Positions 37,440-49,058 of a stretch of DNA of 64,000 nt are shown here, piece after piece. The DNA comes from Lepidonotus clava. Lineage: Eukaryota > Annelida > Polychaeta > Phyllodocida > Polynoidae. Under the pieces are notes generated by a model. That model saw nothing but the letters and a program-made list of their open reading frames with translations. It did not search any database and was not told where the DNA came from. The translations under genes were made by a program, and so were the position numbers. The stretch spans positions 51,854,232 to 51,918,231 of the forward strand of contig OW387136.1 in NCBI GenBank assembly GCA_936440205.1, written 5' to 3'. Within the stretch, counting starts at the first letter, position 1, and every line of letters starts with the position of its first letter.

Positions 37440-38200
37440 ACACTTTGGTCCAAGAAGTGTTGTCAAGGGGCCAAGCATGTTATCCGCTATATGAGCAGAC
37501 TGCCCAGAGTCACGTTCCTGTAGCTTTAAGTATTTACCAGCCCATTAAAAAGCGGCAGCTGTCCTGTCTGTCACCAAGAACAAACGACCAATTTACGGGC
37601 ACTTTCTGTTGCTCTAACAACTTTTGCTAGGGCCCCTCCAGCCAGATTAGATGAATATGTGGTCGCGATCCCCACTGGAGATGCACAGTGTGAATGCATA
37701 TTTGCCGTGGGGTAGTTGGCGTATTATGCAGCATGGGATTATCATCAAAGGCAATTGGTGACGCCATCCCAAGGGCTTAAGGGAAAAAGCCTACACATCA
37801 CCTGCCATCGGTGACAGCAGTCCCAAATGAATCGGCTAATTCAATTTGTCATCTGCAAGGAAGCTGCACTTGACAGATGGCTTTTGAATTGTCTTGCGAT
37901 AGTGATGAATTTACCCGAAGTGCCCTCACAAATGGACTCCTTTAAAACAATCCTCAAGGCTGCCCATTGGGCATTTTGGAGAGAGAGAAAAAAGCACTTT
38001 GGTACAAAACATTTCACAGTGAAGGACCATTTTGTGGTGAAACAAAAGATCAATCTCCCATTGACAACATCTGACAGTAAGCGCTAAGCACAAGTAGGGA
38101 TTGTTCTTTTCGGCTCCAATGCCTTTTTTGGCTCTCGAGTTAATCTGTAATTGCACGGTTATTAGTGAGACAGGATACAAGCATATAGACTTAAAACACT
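37440..38200. promoter_or_regulatory. Candidate conserved enhancer-like block
   Basis: Single-copy-looking DNA with balanced composition and no repeat. TGACAG/CTGTCA, the core bound by Meis/TGIF-type homeodomain proteins, occurs at 37568, 37812, 37871 and 38072, and the 37871 site runs into an E-box-like CAGATGG. Open frames lie on both strands with no domain. An enhancer is a guess; without cross-species alignment it is only a suspicion. Confidence 0.25.
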
Positions 38201-39907
38201 TCTTCCGGGAAATGCCCAGAAGGATAACGCAACCTACAGCTTTCACCAGAAATGGCCCCGAGGCATAATACAAGGGAAACACAAGTTTATGTAATACTTC
38301 ACTTCACAGAAGCTTCTGTAAAGCTGCTCTGAACATCCAGGCTTACAGCAAAAACAACATTAAACTAATATAAAAAAATTATCTCTCAATGAAATGTGAG
38401 CTCTCCTCCTTAAATGGACTCATTTGTACATTACTCAGATGTTTATATATCACATTTCATTCCTTTTAAGTCAAAAGATACAACCCTAATCGGGCAGGAA
38501 AGTTGTGCATTGTAAACTAGCCTGCATAGTCCAGCACCAAATATGTCCTCAGCTATGGAAAACTTTGGAAACAGCTCCATAGTGTGGACAAAATAGCCTC
38601 ATTTGATTGGTCAGTTCTTTGTCTCAATCTGTCCCCTCTATTGTTACTCAGGTAGGGTTGTTGCTAGGAAGCTACCTGTGGCCCATCATGATTGGTCTGT
38701 CTGTTGTGATAACTTGCACATAATTGCGTAACCTATATTTAATAATGACAGGTTCCCCAGGTGAACGGTTCAAAGAACCTACATATCCCAGAATTTTGGC
38801 TGAAAGGATGTATTCCACTACCCGATTTTACTTGCGATTTCAGATATCGCCAGTGGCAATAAGAATTAATTATAGACATATCATATGTCATTAGAAAGGA
38901 TTTTCTATTTCTTTTCAAATGGTAAGTAGTAGCAAAGGTTCCTTTCATATTTTTAATACAAATTAGGAATTGACAAACAAATCCCAGATAGTCAAAATTG
39001 CCTAGTGGAATATAGGCTTGAGAAAAGCTATAAGTTAGCCATTAGCTTGAAATGAATTAGTTGTATGTATAAAACAATTCTTTTGAGATGTAGGCTTTAG
39101 CGAATCATGACATGAAGAGATTGGGGCATTGCCAACAAAAAGCAGTAGTGCAAGGGCTTTCAGAGCACTTGAACTCAGTCACCAGTTTTGTTTGCCTTAA
39201 TGCAATGCCAAATTTCACCTGTTGTCCACAAGTTTGGCTGATTCAAAAATGGCGTGCCAGCACAAGCATCCAAATGGGAAACTTACATGCACACTTGTAC
39301 CTCCACCCTCTGCACTGTCGCTACCCCTGAGCTGTAATTTAAGGTAGTTGCCTTGAGTTCTATTGGTACCAGCAACGAGCGTCTAAGATAAAAGAACCAG
39401 TTCGTGAATGTGGTGATCTCAGCTCCACCTAGAGATTCCATGCAACCAGATACAATTAAATCAACAGTGCGTCACTTCTGATCTTTTTCAAAACGTAAAC
39501 AAACGGGCGATGATGTCATGAAAATGCCAAAATAGATAACGCGTTGTAGCGGTTTGCACGGACGCCCATAAGGGGTGCCACAATTGAAAACGTCACCAAA
39601 AAACATGCAGGCGAAGGTCGGAAGGCACATATCTTAGTGAAGCTATAGTATTTTTGTTACCGGGGAGGTCCATAGCGGTATAGATTCTTTATACAGTGGG
39701 TAATGACAGGGAGTGTATCAGGGTGGGGGGACCTATAAGAGGGGATCTGTAAGCCCCAGGAGAGTGCTCAGTCCCAAAGCCCCCTTTATGATGTAGTAGA
39801 CCTTACTCCCCATTCGGCAGCCTGCACCCAATGCCCAGCTAGCCTTGCTCTATAGACAGCCGAGTGGATGACTGATTATTCTTACCACCACAGAGGCATT
39901 TCTGTTC
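38201..39907. other. No gene or repeat recognised
   Basis: Unassigned. 39480-39620 is relatively CpG-rich. Confidence 0.5.
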
Positions 39908-40270
39908 AATTCTCCCTACCACGGATAGCCAATTTCTTGAATTTGACCTGCAGGTTAGCCTATATCAGAATGCATGATGGGAAATATGTTGACAAACCAC
40001 AGGGCTTAAGTATAGAAAATTTCACTAATCAGGGCATTATTTGGTGTTTAAAATGATAGTCATCAAAGTCAACTATTTTTTCATATGTTATTTGTATATG
40101 TTTATCATTTTTGGAGTTGATTTGAAAATCCATTCATTACACATGGAAATATGGCAAATATTCACATATTTTCTATAGGTTTTCATGAGTTTTTGTCGAC
40201 AAAATTTGTCAAAATTAACCTGCAGGTGCTTAAAGATACTGTAAATCAGCTATCTGTGGTAGGGAGAATT
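39908..40270. mobile_element. MITE J, complete copy
   Basis: AATTCTCCCTACCACGGATAG at the left and its inverse, TATCTGTGGTAGGGAGAATT, at the right. Next inside on each side is a CCTGCAGGT motif. The right half has TTTTTGTCGACAAAATTTG. Other copies are at 9640, 49487, 56562 and 63690, making this the most repeated MITE of the window. Non-coding. Confidence 0.8.
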
Positions 40271-40727
40271 TAGGGACGGTTCTTTTTCTGTATGATCAGT
40301 ATTCCTGATGTCAGACTAGCTCAAATTGAGTTTCAATGGTTTTTTTTAAAATCCTCCAAGTCCCACATATATTATGCCTTTAAATGCCCAAAGAATCTAC
40401 TTTTTATATTTAGGCCCAATTTGGTTTAGTAGATGAACAGATTTAGTGGGTTTAGTAAATTGTCTGTATTCTTGGAATGCTGATGGAGAATTGACAGTAT
40501 GACATGAGCAATGTATTAGATATATGTTGTTAAGCCAAACCCCATAGCCCAGTGTGATGTTGCTGATCTTGTATTTGTTCTATCTTTTCTAAAATTATTT
40601 CATGGAACCAAACATTTTATAAATCATTCGAAAGAGTATTAGAACACCTTTGAAATGGAAAATAACAAGTCTGTACTTGACCTTTGTTTCCCCTTCTGAT
40701 TTTGTAAATAGACAGCAAAACAGCAGG
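40271..40727. other. No gene or repeat recognised
   Basis: Nothing assignable. Confidence 0.5.
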
Positions 40728-41165
40728 TTTGCCACAGATCAGGGGAAAATCAAGGAAAAGTTTTTTACAAGGTCAGTGAAAAGTCAGGGAATTTTGGAAA
40801 TTGTCAGGGAAAACTAGAAATTTGAAAAGTGTTAGGGAAATTGATCCAGGTCAGGGAAAAATGGAATTTCCGACTCCACAAATGAAGAACTGGCCTACTT
40901 TGACACTCACAAAATACTGTAGTGATCGAGACTAACACCTACCCAGGAGCCAATGGCTGACCATCCAATGATTTTAAGGGAAATACATTAAAATCGGCAG
41001 ACAGATTTTCGGGTTTTAATAACTATGAATATAAAGCCAATCGGCCAGGCTATTTAATGAAAGTATTTTCTTATCTTATTAGTCAGGGAAAAATTAAATT
41101 TGTCCAGGAGAAGTGAGGGAAATGTCAGGGAATTTCGATGTCTCTGATTTGCAGTAACCCTGAAC
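40728..41165. mobile_element. GTCAGGGAAA-rich element
   Basis: Eight or more copies of TCAGGGAAA or GTCAGGGAATTT lie in two groups, 40740-40860 and 41080-41140, around a plain centre. The ends may be diverged inverted repeats (CACAGATCAG and CTCTGATTTG). The plan resembles a DNA transposon with subterminal repeats. A related stretch is at 47580-47870. Confidence 0.5.
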
Positions 41166-41451
41166 AGATTTTGTGAGTTTCCTATTTGCGCCATGTAAAA
41201 CTGGATTGCACTACCCATTGGTCACCCACAACTCTGAGGTTAGTTACAGATTCCCTGCTGATCCCATAACATTCGCCCACGCGTCCCTTGATCCCCAGCG
41301 CCTTCTTTGACCCCTGCCTCATTCCTACCAGGATTAATCTATCTGACCAGACTCGAATGGCCAGCCATGGTCAGCAGACCTAAGTTGGTTTCACATTACA
41401 CGATGATGAGTGGGGTCAGTGTATAGAGTGGCATTTCTATACTTCCATAAC

Positions 41452-41560
41452 TAAAGCCCGTATTCCACTATTACGATGTTTGGCAAAATATTTGTGAAAA
41501 TTCTGCTAATGTGTAGCATTAAAGCCAAACATTGGGAGGGACCCCCGATTTATTTTGGCA
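41452..41560. mobile_element. MITE end fragment (E/D-like)
   Basis: TAAAGCCCGTATTCCACTAT is the start of the D/E type. TTTGGCAAAATATTTG and AAAGCCAAACATTGGG follow as a weak inverted pair. The right end is missing. Confidence 0.4.
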
Positions 41561-41613
41561 CATGCTCAATATCATGATATGTAATCTACCTGAGAAAAGT
41601 CCCGATCTTTGAC

Positions 41614-41952
41614 CTGGCCGAGTCACACCAAAGACTTTAACAATGGAAGTGGTCACTGCTTCCCTGGCACTTGGTATAAAGTAAGAACCACGAAACATAA
41701 CTGGTCAGCCTGGTGTCAGTATAATGTGACTGGGTTGGGTATTGTGTGGGCCTATGACATGATATCTCGGTGTGGCAGCACTATAAAGAGGGCATTGGGT
41801 CCCACTGCTACAAATAGGCACCTCATTTCATAGATTTAGTCACCGCCCCTGTGGCGTAAAACGAGCTGAAAGGCTTTACCTTGTGCAGTCTGGTAAAAGA
41901 ACCCTGAAGGGTTGGCCAGATGTTAAACTAATCCCACAAACAAACAAACAAA
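41614..41952 (+). mobile_element. CAAA-tailed SINE C, 5'-truncated copy
   Basis: Exact 13-bp target duplication, CCCGATCTTTGAC, at 41601-41613 and 41953-41965. The body matches the inverted copy at 59461-59862 (GGCCGAGTCACACCAAAGAC, AAGTAAGAACCACGAAACAT, CCTTGTGCAGTCTGG) and ends GGTTGGCCAGATGTTAAACT then (CAAA)n. It lacks the CCCCGG head, as expected for incomplete reverse transcription, and holds 91 bp (41759-41849) absent from the other copy. Confidence 0.85.
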
Positions 41953-41965
41953 CCCGATCTTTGAC

Positions 41966-42904
41966 ACCTTAAAAAGCAGGAGTGAGAGATTGGAAGTGTT
42001 CCTACCAATAGTTACCAACATATTCGTAACTATCAGGAGCCTGTGTTTGGCGTGGTGAACTAACTGCATATTGACTTGTCAGAACAGGACACTGTTTAGC
42101 TACAATACCGGAGCTCACCTTTAATGTATCTGGCAAAACAGTCAAACGCAGTCCTATTTCAATATTTCTGGTCGACCAATTTCCTTCAAAAGCTTCCTGA
42201 ATGGATTAAATAAGTTGTCATTTTCAGACTACTGTATGATACTGTAAAGCAATTTCCTTGTTCTACGGTAAACGTGTAATATGAAACCCAAGGCAGTGTC
42301 AAATGGCCGGATTAAAGTCAAGTAAAATAACCAGGTAATATTTCACAAATTAATGTTGTTCATTGGAGTGACGCAGCATATATGAAATGACACTACATAT
42401 GCGCATATGAAATATGATATCGAAAGCAATCTCATAAAGTACGACCATTTGTTCCAGGCTCATTTCAAAAGTTGAGTTTCGAATTTCTGTAGAGTTGGAG
42501 AAAGTAAACTTCAAATTGCCTCATTATATCAAGGCGCTGACATTTCAGGATCAATAAATGTGAAGTCACATGATATGGTAACCTAGAGAGGTATCGAGCA
42601 ATTCATTATAAATCCATTATTCAGTGGGTTATTGATAAAAACAGGCAAAAGATAATACTTTATTGGTTATCTGTACCCAGGCAGAATTTTCTAGTTAATA
42701 CAATCACAAAAATATTCTTACTATGTATTGTAATTGTATTATTAGTGATTTCCTATGGGAAGTCTATTTCTTAAAGTATGTCAGCAAAGATAAGCCCTCA
42801 TTTTATGGTAACAAAAGGGGCATATTTGGATTGCATAAACTACTTTTATACCTAACAAAAATAGGACAAAGCTAACAAATATTCAGTTATTCATTTTCAG
42901 ATAT
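41966..42904. other. No gene or repeat recognised
   Basis: 42555-42590 (CACATGATATGGTAACCT) resembles 62355-62380, perhaps an old repeat. Confidence 0.5.
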
Positions 42905-43000
42905 GGGGCCTTCCATTAATGTACAAACACACCAAGGGCAATAAGTGGGGGGGTCTGAAAGTTTTCAGGAAGTCAGTATTTTTCTTACTTATCCATGACA
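42905..43000. mobile_element. Fold-back MITE T, one end
   Basis: GGGGCCTTCCATTAATGTAC matches the ends of 7292-7459 and 63505-63597. The opposite end is not found. Confidence 0.4.
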
Positions 43001-43164
43001 TACTTAAGCTGCCGCCAAAGGGGATGAGTGGTCCTAAATCTTTTAAGAAAAAAGGCTTAGATGCTTTGATATCATAAAAGTAATTCAAAGTTCAGTAAAT
43101 GCTGAAATATATAATGGTGCATTTTCAGATATATCTATACAGAAGACTTAATTATGAGGCAATC

Positions 43165-43365
43165 TTTAAAGGGATGTTCTTGTCCATGAGGCGAATGTAT
43201 TTGGACACATTGTAACTCCCCGACGGCCGTGCCAATTTTGTGCATGACCAATAACGTCACCGAATTATGTTCCAACAATGCAAAACACGTCGCTGGCCAT
43301 CGCATTGTTAGGCTTACATAGGTGAATGTATCTCTTTGAACTTGCGAACGAGAACGTCCCTCTAA
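43165..43365 (-). mobile_element. MITE M, copy 3
   Basis: TTTAAAGGGATGTTCTTGTC at the left pairs with GAACGAGAACGTCCCTCTA at the right. The interior in reverse orientation holds GACGTGTTTTGC and GGCACGGCC as in 30185-30330, plus GGCTTACATAGG. Confidence 0.65.
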
Positions 43366-44415
43366 TGTTTGAATGTAGAAAATCTAGATCCAAGACTTGA
43401 GAACATTGAGTAGAAACCTAGCCTGCCTTTTATATAGGTAAAATAAGAGGAAGGAAGTTTTTTCACCTTTTGTTTCCTTTCACAATTTCCATTAGACCTT
43501 ACTAAAAGAAAGACAGCTCTTTGATATGAGGTGGGAAATTCCATCTCCATCACAAATAGCCTATGTAAACTCAGAGATGTCATGTCCATTGATTCTCACA
43601 GTGCCACCAACTCTTTTTCCAGAGAAAGTTTCCACAATGCCTTGTTTTACCAGTTCACATTTCAGAATCCATTTCACATAAAAACTATAAAAAAAAGTCT
43701 TAGTCAGCATGTCATTTATGCCCACTGTCCACAGTCCCATTGGTGGGTGGCATACAGAGGCAGACCAAATGTTTTTGCCTCAGCCACTAACTTTTCTCTC
43801 TGTCTTTTTGTTGCAGGTGAGTAGTGCCTAATTGCAGACTGATCTTCAGACAGAGCCGCGTGAGTCTGTTTTTTGTGTTCGCCCTCCTTATCCTTCCCGT
43901 GCCGCCCTCCTCAGCCCGCGGCGCTCTAGTAATCCTTTTGTGCTCCTTATATCCTTGGCTGGCGCATCCTCTGCGAAAAGGGTAATCCTGTCAAGCGCTC
44001 TTTGCATCATACAACTCCTGCGAAAGTGTGCATATGCCTGATTTGGATTGAACCGAAAGGCATATGTCACCGTAAAGGTTATGAGGCAGGAACATGTCTT
44101 TTGTTTGGGGATCCTCAGAGGGACTCCTGCACACATAACTCTTCTGTCAACCTGACCTAACTGTACTAAAGTAACTTTTTCCTTTCTCAAGCCTGATTAC
44201 AGCCTTTCTCATGTTAAGCAAAAGGTTGCTTAGCTTATAGGTATCACATATATTGAATACTATTCTCTGTAAAGGACTAAGATGAGATATCTTAGAGCCA
44301 AGGGTGTTGAGTTCTTCTTATTTTCACTGTCCATGAGCAGTATATAATTTACAGCCACCGTTATATCATTATATTATGGGTTTTTTTTACGAATAGCTCA
44401 CACTCCATGATACTT
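43366..44415. other. No gene; small GC island
   Basis: 43845-44010 is GC- and CpG-richer, with a TTGTTGCAGGTGAGTAGTG string at 43809-43827 that reads as splice acceptor and donor back to back. No exon with a recognisable protein was found. Confidence 0.4.
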
Positions 44416-44648
44416 TTAAGCCCCATTCCAACTAGGCAATTTTGACCAGAGTCGGCCAATTCACTAGTGCTAAAATCAGCTGACTTTACTTAAAGAGTCA
44501 GCTGATTTTAGTGCCGACTCATATTAAACATGTACATTTCAATATTACATACTGACAGGTGATCTGAATCGGTGACGATTTTACCAGCGATTCTGCCAAT
44601 TACCCATGGCCCATGGCAGGTAAAATCACCTAGTGGGTATGGAGCTAA
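44416..44648. mobile_element. MITE G, copy 1
   Basis: The ends TTAAGCCCCATTCCAACTAG and CTAGTGGGTATGGAGCTAA are inverted repeats. Inside is a perfect 16-bp hairpin: CTAAAATCAGCTGACT at 44470-44485 and its complement at 44496-44511, with a 10-base loop. CATGTACATTTCAATAT and ACTGACAGGTGA match copy 2. Non-coding. Confidence 0.8.
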
Positions 44649-45076
44649 CAGTGTAAATCCACTATTTCTCTAAAAAAGAAAAAAAACATCAAACTAAGCA
44701 GTATCATCCATGTTACACTTATAGCTTGTACTTACCTTGCATCATATTTAGCCATTGGCCTCATGGCCTCAGACAATATCATTTCCCTGTAGGTTAAAAT
44801 CACCTCATGTTCCATGATGGACTTTATTATCAACTGTGGCATAAATGATGATATACAACAGTTGTAAGATGTAAACTTTACCTGCAGTTGTGATAAGCTC
44901 TTTGATCCTAATAATACATCATATTGTGCAGATAAATGGTGTTTATGATGCATTTGATTTGCTTCAGCTTTCCTCAATGTGGATTTATGAGAAAGCATCC
45001 ACCGCAGAAAGCGACATGCATATTGACCGTGCGAATCTCATGTGTCATGCTATACATTGAAAGCACAGTGTATGCC
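44649..45076. other. No gene or repeat recognised
   Basis: Nothing assignable. Confidence 0.5.
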
Positions 45077-45430
45077 AGGTCCCCACTTGGGCTACCAATG
45101 ACGGCAAGCTACCTTGGTTGCCCCGCAATATTAGCTGGGCAACTAACTAGACGCCGTTGAAAAAAAGAGTTAGTCACCACATTGGGATGCTCTTGCTATC
45201 AAACTGCTGGCTATTAGGGCTCACTTTGATTACCTAGCCCGGCGATTAACTGCACTAATCACTGGCCACAAGTGGAAAATATCAAACATGTCAAATCTTT
45301 GCCCACAAACCACGGCAACTAGCAGTTTGGTTGCCAGACATCACTGCGTCAGTATCTAGCTAGTCGCTGGGCTACTGACTACCTTAGTCTGCCGGCAACC
45401 AAGGAAATCTAATCGCCCAAGTGGGGACGT
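45077..45430. mobile_element. MITE I, 354 bp
   Basis: AGGTCCCCACTTGGGCTACC at the left, GCCCAAGTGGGGACGT at the right, with a second inverted pair inside (CCTTGGTTGCC at 45112-45122 and GGCAACCAAGG at 45393-45403). The middle is rich in CTAGC and GGCTA motifs. Only one copy in this window. Confidence 0.75.
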
Positions 45431-46080
45431 GGGGACGATGGGATGTGGTTTACTCACCAGCATTTGGGCACTTCAGGATTAAATCTTGTTTGTTTAAGCG
45501 TGAATAATGGAGGTTGTTGATATGGAGGTTTGAGGTTACAGGAATAAATCTATCATATTCCTAGTTGCTTGTAACTATAGTATATCCTCAATATTGAGTT
45601 TTACCCTATCATACTTGAATTCCATGTTACTTTTCTATGCCCTTTAATTCTAAATGATTATATCCTGCTCTGGAGAAATTTCACTATTTTTCACTCAGAA
45701 CTAAACCCCAAAGCTGCATGATTTCTTCACTTGTGCAACAGGCGCCCAAAGGTATGATAAGCATTAAAGACAAAATGTTCACCCTTACTAAGTGAATTAC
45801 ACCAGCAATGTCTGCTTGTTTAAGGCAGTAATAATTGATTATCTCCTTCCATTGAGAAATTAATCTATTTTTCACTCAGTACTTAACAACTGAATTTATC
45901 GCTATCTCCATATCCAACCTCAGTGTATTCTAAGATAGTTTCACTTGGAAGAATGAGTGAACTTGTAAACTCAATTCAGGGTTTATCGCCTAATCCTATT
46001 TAAAGTTTAAAGTGCGAAGTACCCATTAAGTGACGTACAAATAATGATGTATATCGACTATAAATGAATTATTGTAATAG
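45431..46080. other. No gene or repeat recognised
   Basis: Nothing assignable. Confidence 0.5.
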
Positions 46081-46163
46081 ATTAAGTTTCGCTGGACCTA
46101 ACAGAATACCGACAATGTCGAGTTAGGCCAGGATAAATAAACAATATAAAAAAAAAAAAAAAA
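46081..46163 (+). mobile_element. Possible poly(A)-tailed retroposon 3' end
   Basis: A short self-complementary stretch (GGACCTAAC, then GTTAGGCC) precedes GGATAAATAAACAATAT and a 16-A run. This is the look of a LINE or SINE 3' end. Neither a 5' end nor a target duplication was found. Confidence 0.4.
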
Positions 46164-46516
46164 GATGGGCAGCACTCTCTTTGCACTTGAGTTTTTCTCC
46201 CTTTTCTACTCAACTGCAAAGGCTATAAGATGATATCGAGCCGCCGAGAAGGATCTTGAACTTATGAATAATCCTTTGACAACAAACAGGCATCACACGG
46301 GCTATTTATCTTTAACCTTGTTGGTTGTAGGGCCATATAAATCTTAAGTTGTAAAACTTACCAATTATTTTAAACCAGTGCAGCTTTCCTTATGGTCCAA
46401 GTGAATTGACGATTAATAACAATAAGCATTGAACTTGAGATTGTAAGGGATTGTGAAATTTGCTCAGTACATTTCATCCATTTAATACATGATATAATTA
46501 AACAACTGCCAATTCC
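46164..46516. other. No gene or repeat recognised
   Basis: Nothing assignable. Confidence 0.5.
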
Positions 46517-46695
46517 TTTAAAACGGCTGTCTCATTCAGATTTTGTTAAGCTTACATATGTTAGCCTAACAACGCTGCAGCTGGTGACATGTTTTGCTAT
46601 GTTAGTACGTAATCCGGCAACATTATTGGTCATGTCATGATTTGCGTTAGAATAGATCAAATTATGTCCGTCTCACGGACAAGACAGCGGCTTTA
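46517..46695. mobile_element. MITE M, copy 1
   Basis: TTTAAAACGGCTGTCTCATT at the left is mirrored by AAGACAGCGGCTTTAA at the right. The interior holds GCTTACATATG, GACATGTTTTGC and TACGTAATCC. 179 bp, non-coding. Confidence 0.75.
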
Positions 46696-47028
46696 AGCAA
46701 GTAACTGATGATTGCTACAAAAAGGATCAAATATGTTAATTGTGACAAATACAACAGCATTCGTTCAACAGCTGAATCAACAGTTTACGGGTTATGCATT
46801 GGGCATACATCATGGTCACTTTACTGTACAAATAGACATTACACAGTGCAACCGGGGGTGAAATTAGTGTTCCTATGTCTTGATGCTTTATGAGGCTATC
46901 TATTTGTGTGTGAACAGATGATCAGTGAGACGTAAAACTACCAACATGTTCATCGGCGACCATCACCAACTGATTCTTTGTGGATGTATCGTTTTTCATA
47001 ATGAACTCACTATTTTGTCACTACATTA
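46696..47028. other. No gene or repeat recognised
   Basis: Nothing assignable. Confidence 0.5.
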
Positions 47029-47245
47029 TCTAATACCCACTAGGACACTTTTGCACAATTAGCTGACAAATCGGCACTAAAATCAGCCGATTCTACCTCT
47101 AGAACCGGCCGATTTTAGCACCGATCCAGATCAAACATGTGCATTTCAATATACCATACTAACAGGTGAGCCTAAGAATCGGCCGATTCTCCCAGTTGCC
47201 TGTTGCCCGTCACTGGTAAAATCGACTAGTGGGTATGGGGCTTTA
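47029..47245. mobile_element. MITE G, copy 2
   Basis: AATACCCACTAGGAC at the left, CTAGTGGGTATGGGGCTTTA at the right. Internal hairpin arms CACTAAAATCAGCCGATTCT (from 47075) and GGCCGATTTTAGCACCG. Shares CATGTGCATTTCAATATACC and ACTAACAGGTGA with copy 1. Confidence 0.8.
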
Positions 47246-47579
47246 GTTACATTAAGGAAAACAGCATTTTCACAAGACACCAAAATATTTTAGTCTTTCT
47301 ATACCTGTTTCACCGTGAATATGGCCTCTGTTGTCGACATTGCCATTAAAGCTCCTTCACTCACACTCACCCACTCATAATGAACTCTTGCTACAAGATT
47401 CAATCACTAGGTCTAATTTCACAATGTGGGTATGTTTAATCGTTTTACAATCATAAACCTTGGTTGGATAAAATATTTTAGATTCAGTCTCATATAAAGC
47501 TAGATCCCCACAGGGTGACTCCCGAAAAAAACCTAATTTTAACTTACTAGATTTGGTTGGCAGCTTAGGGTTTTAGTGA
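47246..47579. other. No gene or repeat recognised
   Basis: ACTCACACTCACCCACTC near 47361-47378 could be a SINE B tail scrap. Confidence 0.45.
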
Positions 47580-47870
47580 CGGGGTACCCACTGCATAGGG
47601 AAAATGCAGAAAATCCCTGTCAGGGAAAACACAGGGAATTTGGAAATCTGACCAAAACACAGGGACTTTTTCAGAAATTTCCTATTTGCAAGATTCAGGA
47701 GATTTTACTTTCTGAGAATTATATTTTTTTCAGACTCACCATACATCTTTAATGGCATTTTCAAATTTGAACATCTTGAGATGAAATGATCATAACCGTG
47801 ATAGGGAAAATTGACCATGGGAAAGGAAAAAATTGATGGCTAATTTTGAACGGGGACCCTGGAGTGGTAC
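47580..47870. mobile_element. CAGGGAAA-rich element, diverged
   Basis: Copies of CAGGGAAAAC, ACAGGGAATTTGG and ACACAGGGAC cluster at 47615-47670, with a weaker set near 47800-47830, similar to 40728-41165. The GGGGTACCC and GGGGACCC ends may be inverted partners of each other only loosely. Confidence 0.4.
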
Positions 47871-48061
47871 AGTGTACACTTTTACCCTGTTCACCACCAG
47901 GCATTCACCAATACATCTTCTCTAACTGGCCTCATTAGAATTTAACTAGTGGTTAAGTGTCTCATTAAAAAAGGGGGTGTTGTCTCATTAAACCTTTTTC
48001 TAAGCGGATGGTTGTTTGCCACCCCACCCGGGCCCTAAGTGGGGCTATGGACGGGGGTCTG

Positions 48062-48256
48062 ATGTCGTGTGTCAAATTTAAGAATAGGCTTTGTCGCTGT
48101 GTCGAATTTAAGAAAAGCCTATGTTGATTGTCACTATAAGCTATGTCGCCTGTTGAATTTAAGAATTAGCCCTGTCGCCGTGTCGAATTTAAGAATAGCC
48201 CCTGTCGCATGTCGTTAAGCGATAAATTGGTCGTGCGGCTGTGTCGAATTTAGGGG
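48062..48256 (+). repeat. 30-bp minisatellite, about six units
   Basis: The unit reads CTGTCGCCGTGTCGAATTTA followed by AGAATAGCCC, diverged and partly deleted. It is flanked by GGGTCT on both sides (48055 and 48254). No coding sense. Confidence 0.8.
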
Positions 48257-48317
48257 TCTAGACCCATCTAAGTCGTTTCAGGGCAACACAGGAAAACTAA
48301 AACCCCATACCCATTAG

Positions 48318-48380
48318 GGCCATATTCCACTCTGTGGTGGAGTATCATTTGCAGTGCTCTTTTTTGGACACCGCATATCT
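48318..48380. mobile_element. MITE E end fragment
   Basis: AGGGCCATATTCCACTCTG followed by TGGTGGAGT and CATTTGCAGTGC, like the right part of 49059-49322 inverted. Confidence 0.45.
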
Positions 48381-49058
48381 TTTTAGCTTTGAAGGTCTTC
48401 CTCTTAATTTGTATAATTGAGATTGACAAATTTTAATAGAAAAACTCCTCGTAGCCAAATTAAAGGGATGAAAAGCAAAATTTTGAAATAAATTCTGAAT
48501 ATTTACAGTTGCAGGCCTGCTCCGAGAGTGTCTCAAATAATAATTTATTCTTTTGAAATGGTGTTTTTGGTTCTACAGCTGAAGTTTATCCTATTTTAAA
48601 ACAAATGCATTCCAAAAAGATGATGTTTCGAAAAGAACATTTTGTCATATGATTAGTCACTGAAATCAAATGACTGAACAGTGATTGTGATTTAAGTACT
48701 TGTTCTATTACTACTTGTGCTTGACAGGAACTAAAAGGCTGTTTTACATGTATATATATCATTATATAAATAAGTTGGACAGATGACCCCCCATTGCATG
48801 GAATAACACGTCCGAAAACATGAGACTCCCGGTAATAGATAATAAATGAGCTCATGTATGTGTGACAGAAAGATGAGATACTCCAAAAACCTTTCTTATA
48901 GAGATCTAATGTTCTGTTTTCTTTATGTGCCTTTGCAACTAATGCTTAGGTGACACTGTGTTACATGATACTCCAATGAGCTTTACTGAAAGGATATCAT
49001 CTGTTTCAGTGATTACTATGTTTGGCACTGATGTAGCTTACCTGCTGCAGTATGTGCC
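48381..49058. other. No gene or repeat recognised
   Basis: Nothing assignable. Confidence 0.5.

Noticed and set aside
43806-43830. Splice acceptor and donor back to back (TTGCAG/GTGAGT)
   Set aside because: No exon lies between them and no coding sequence on either side; a chance or zero-length-exon-like motif.
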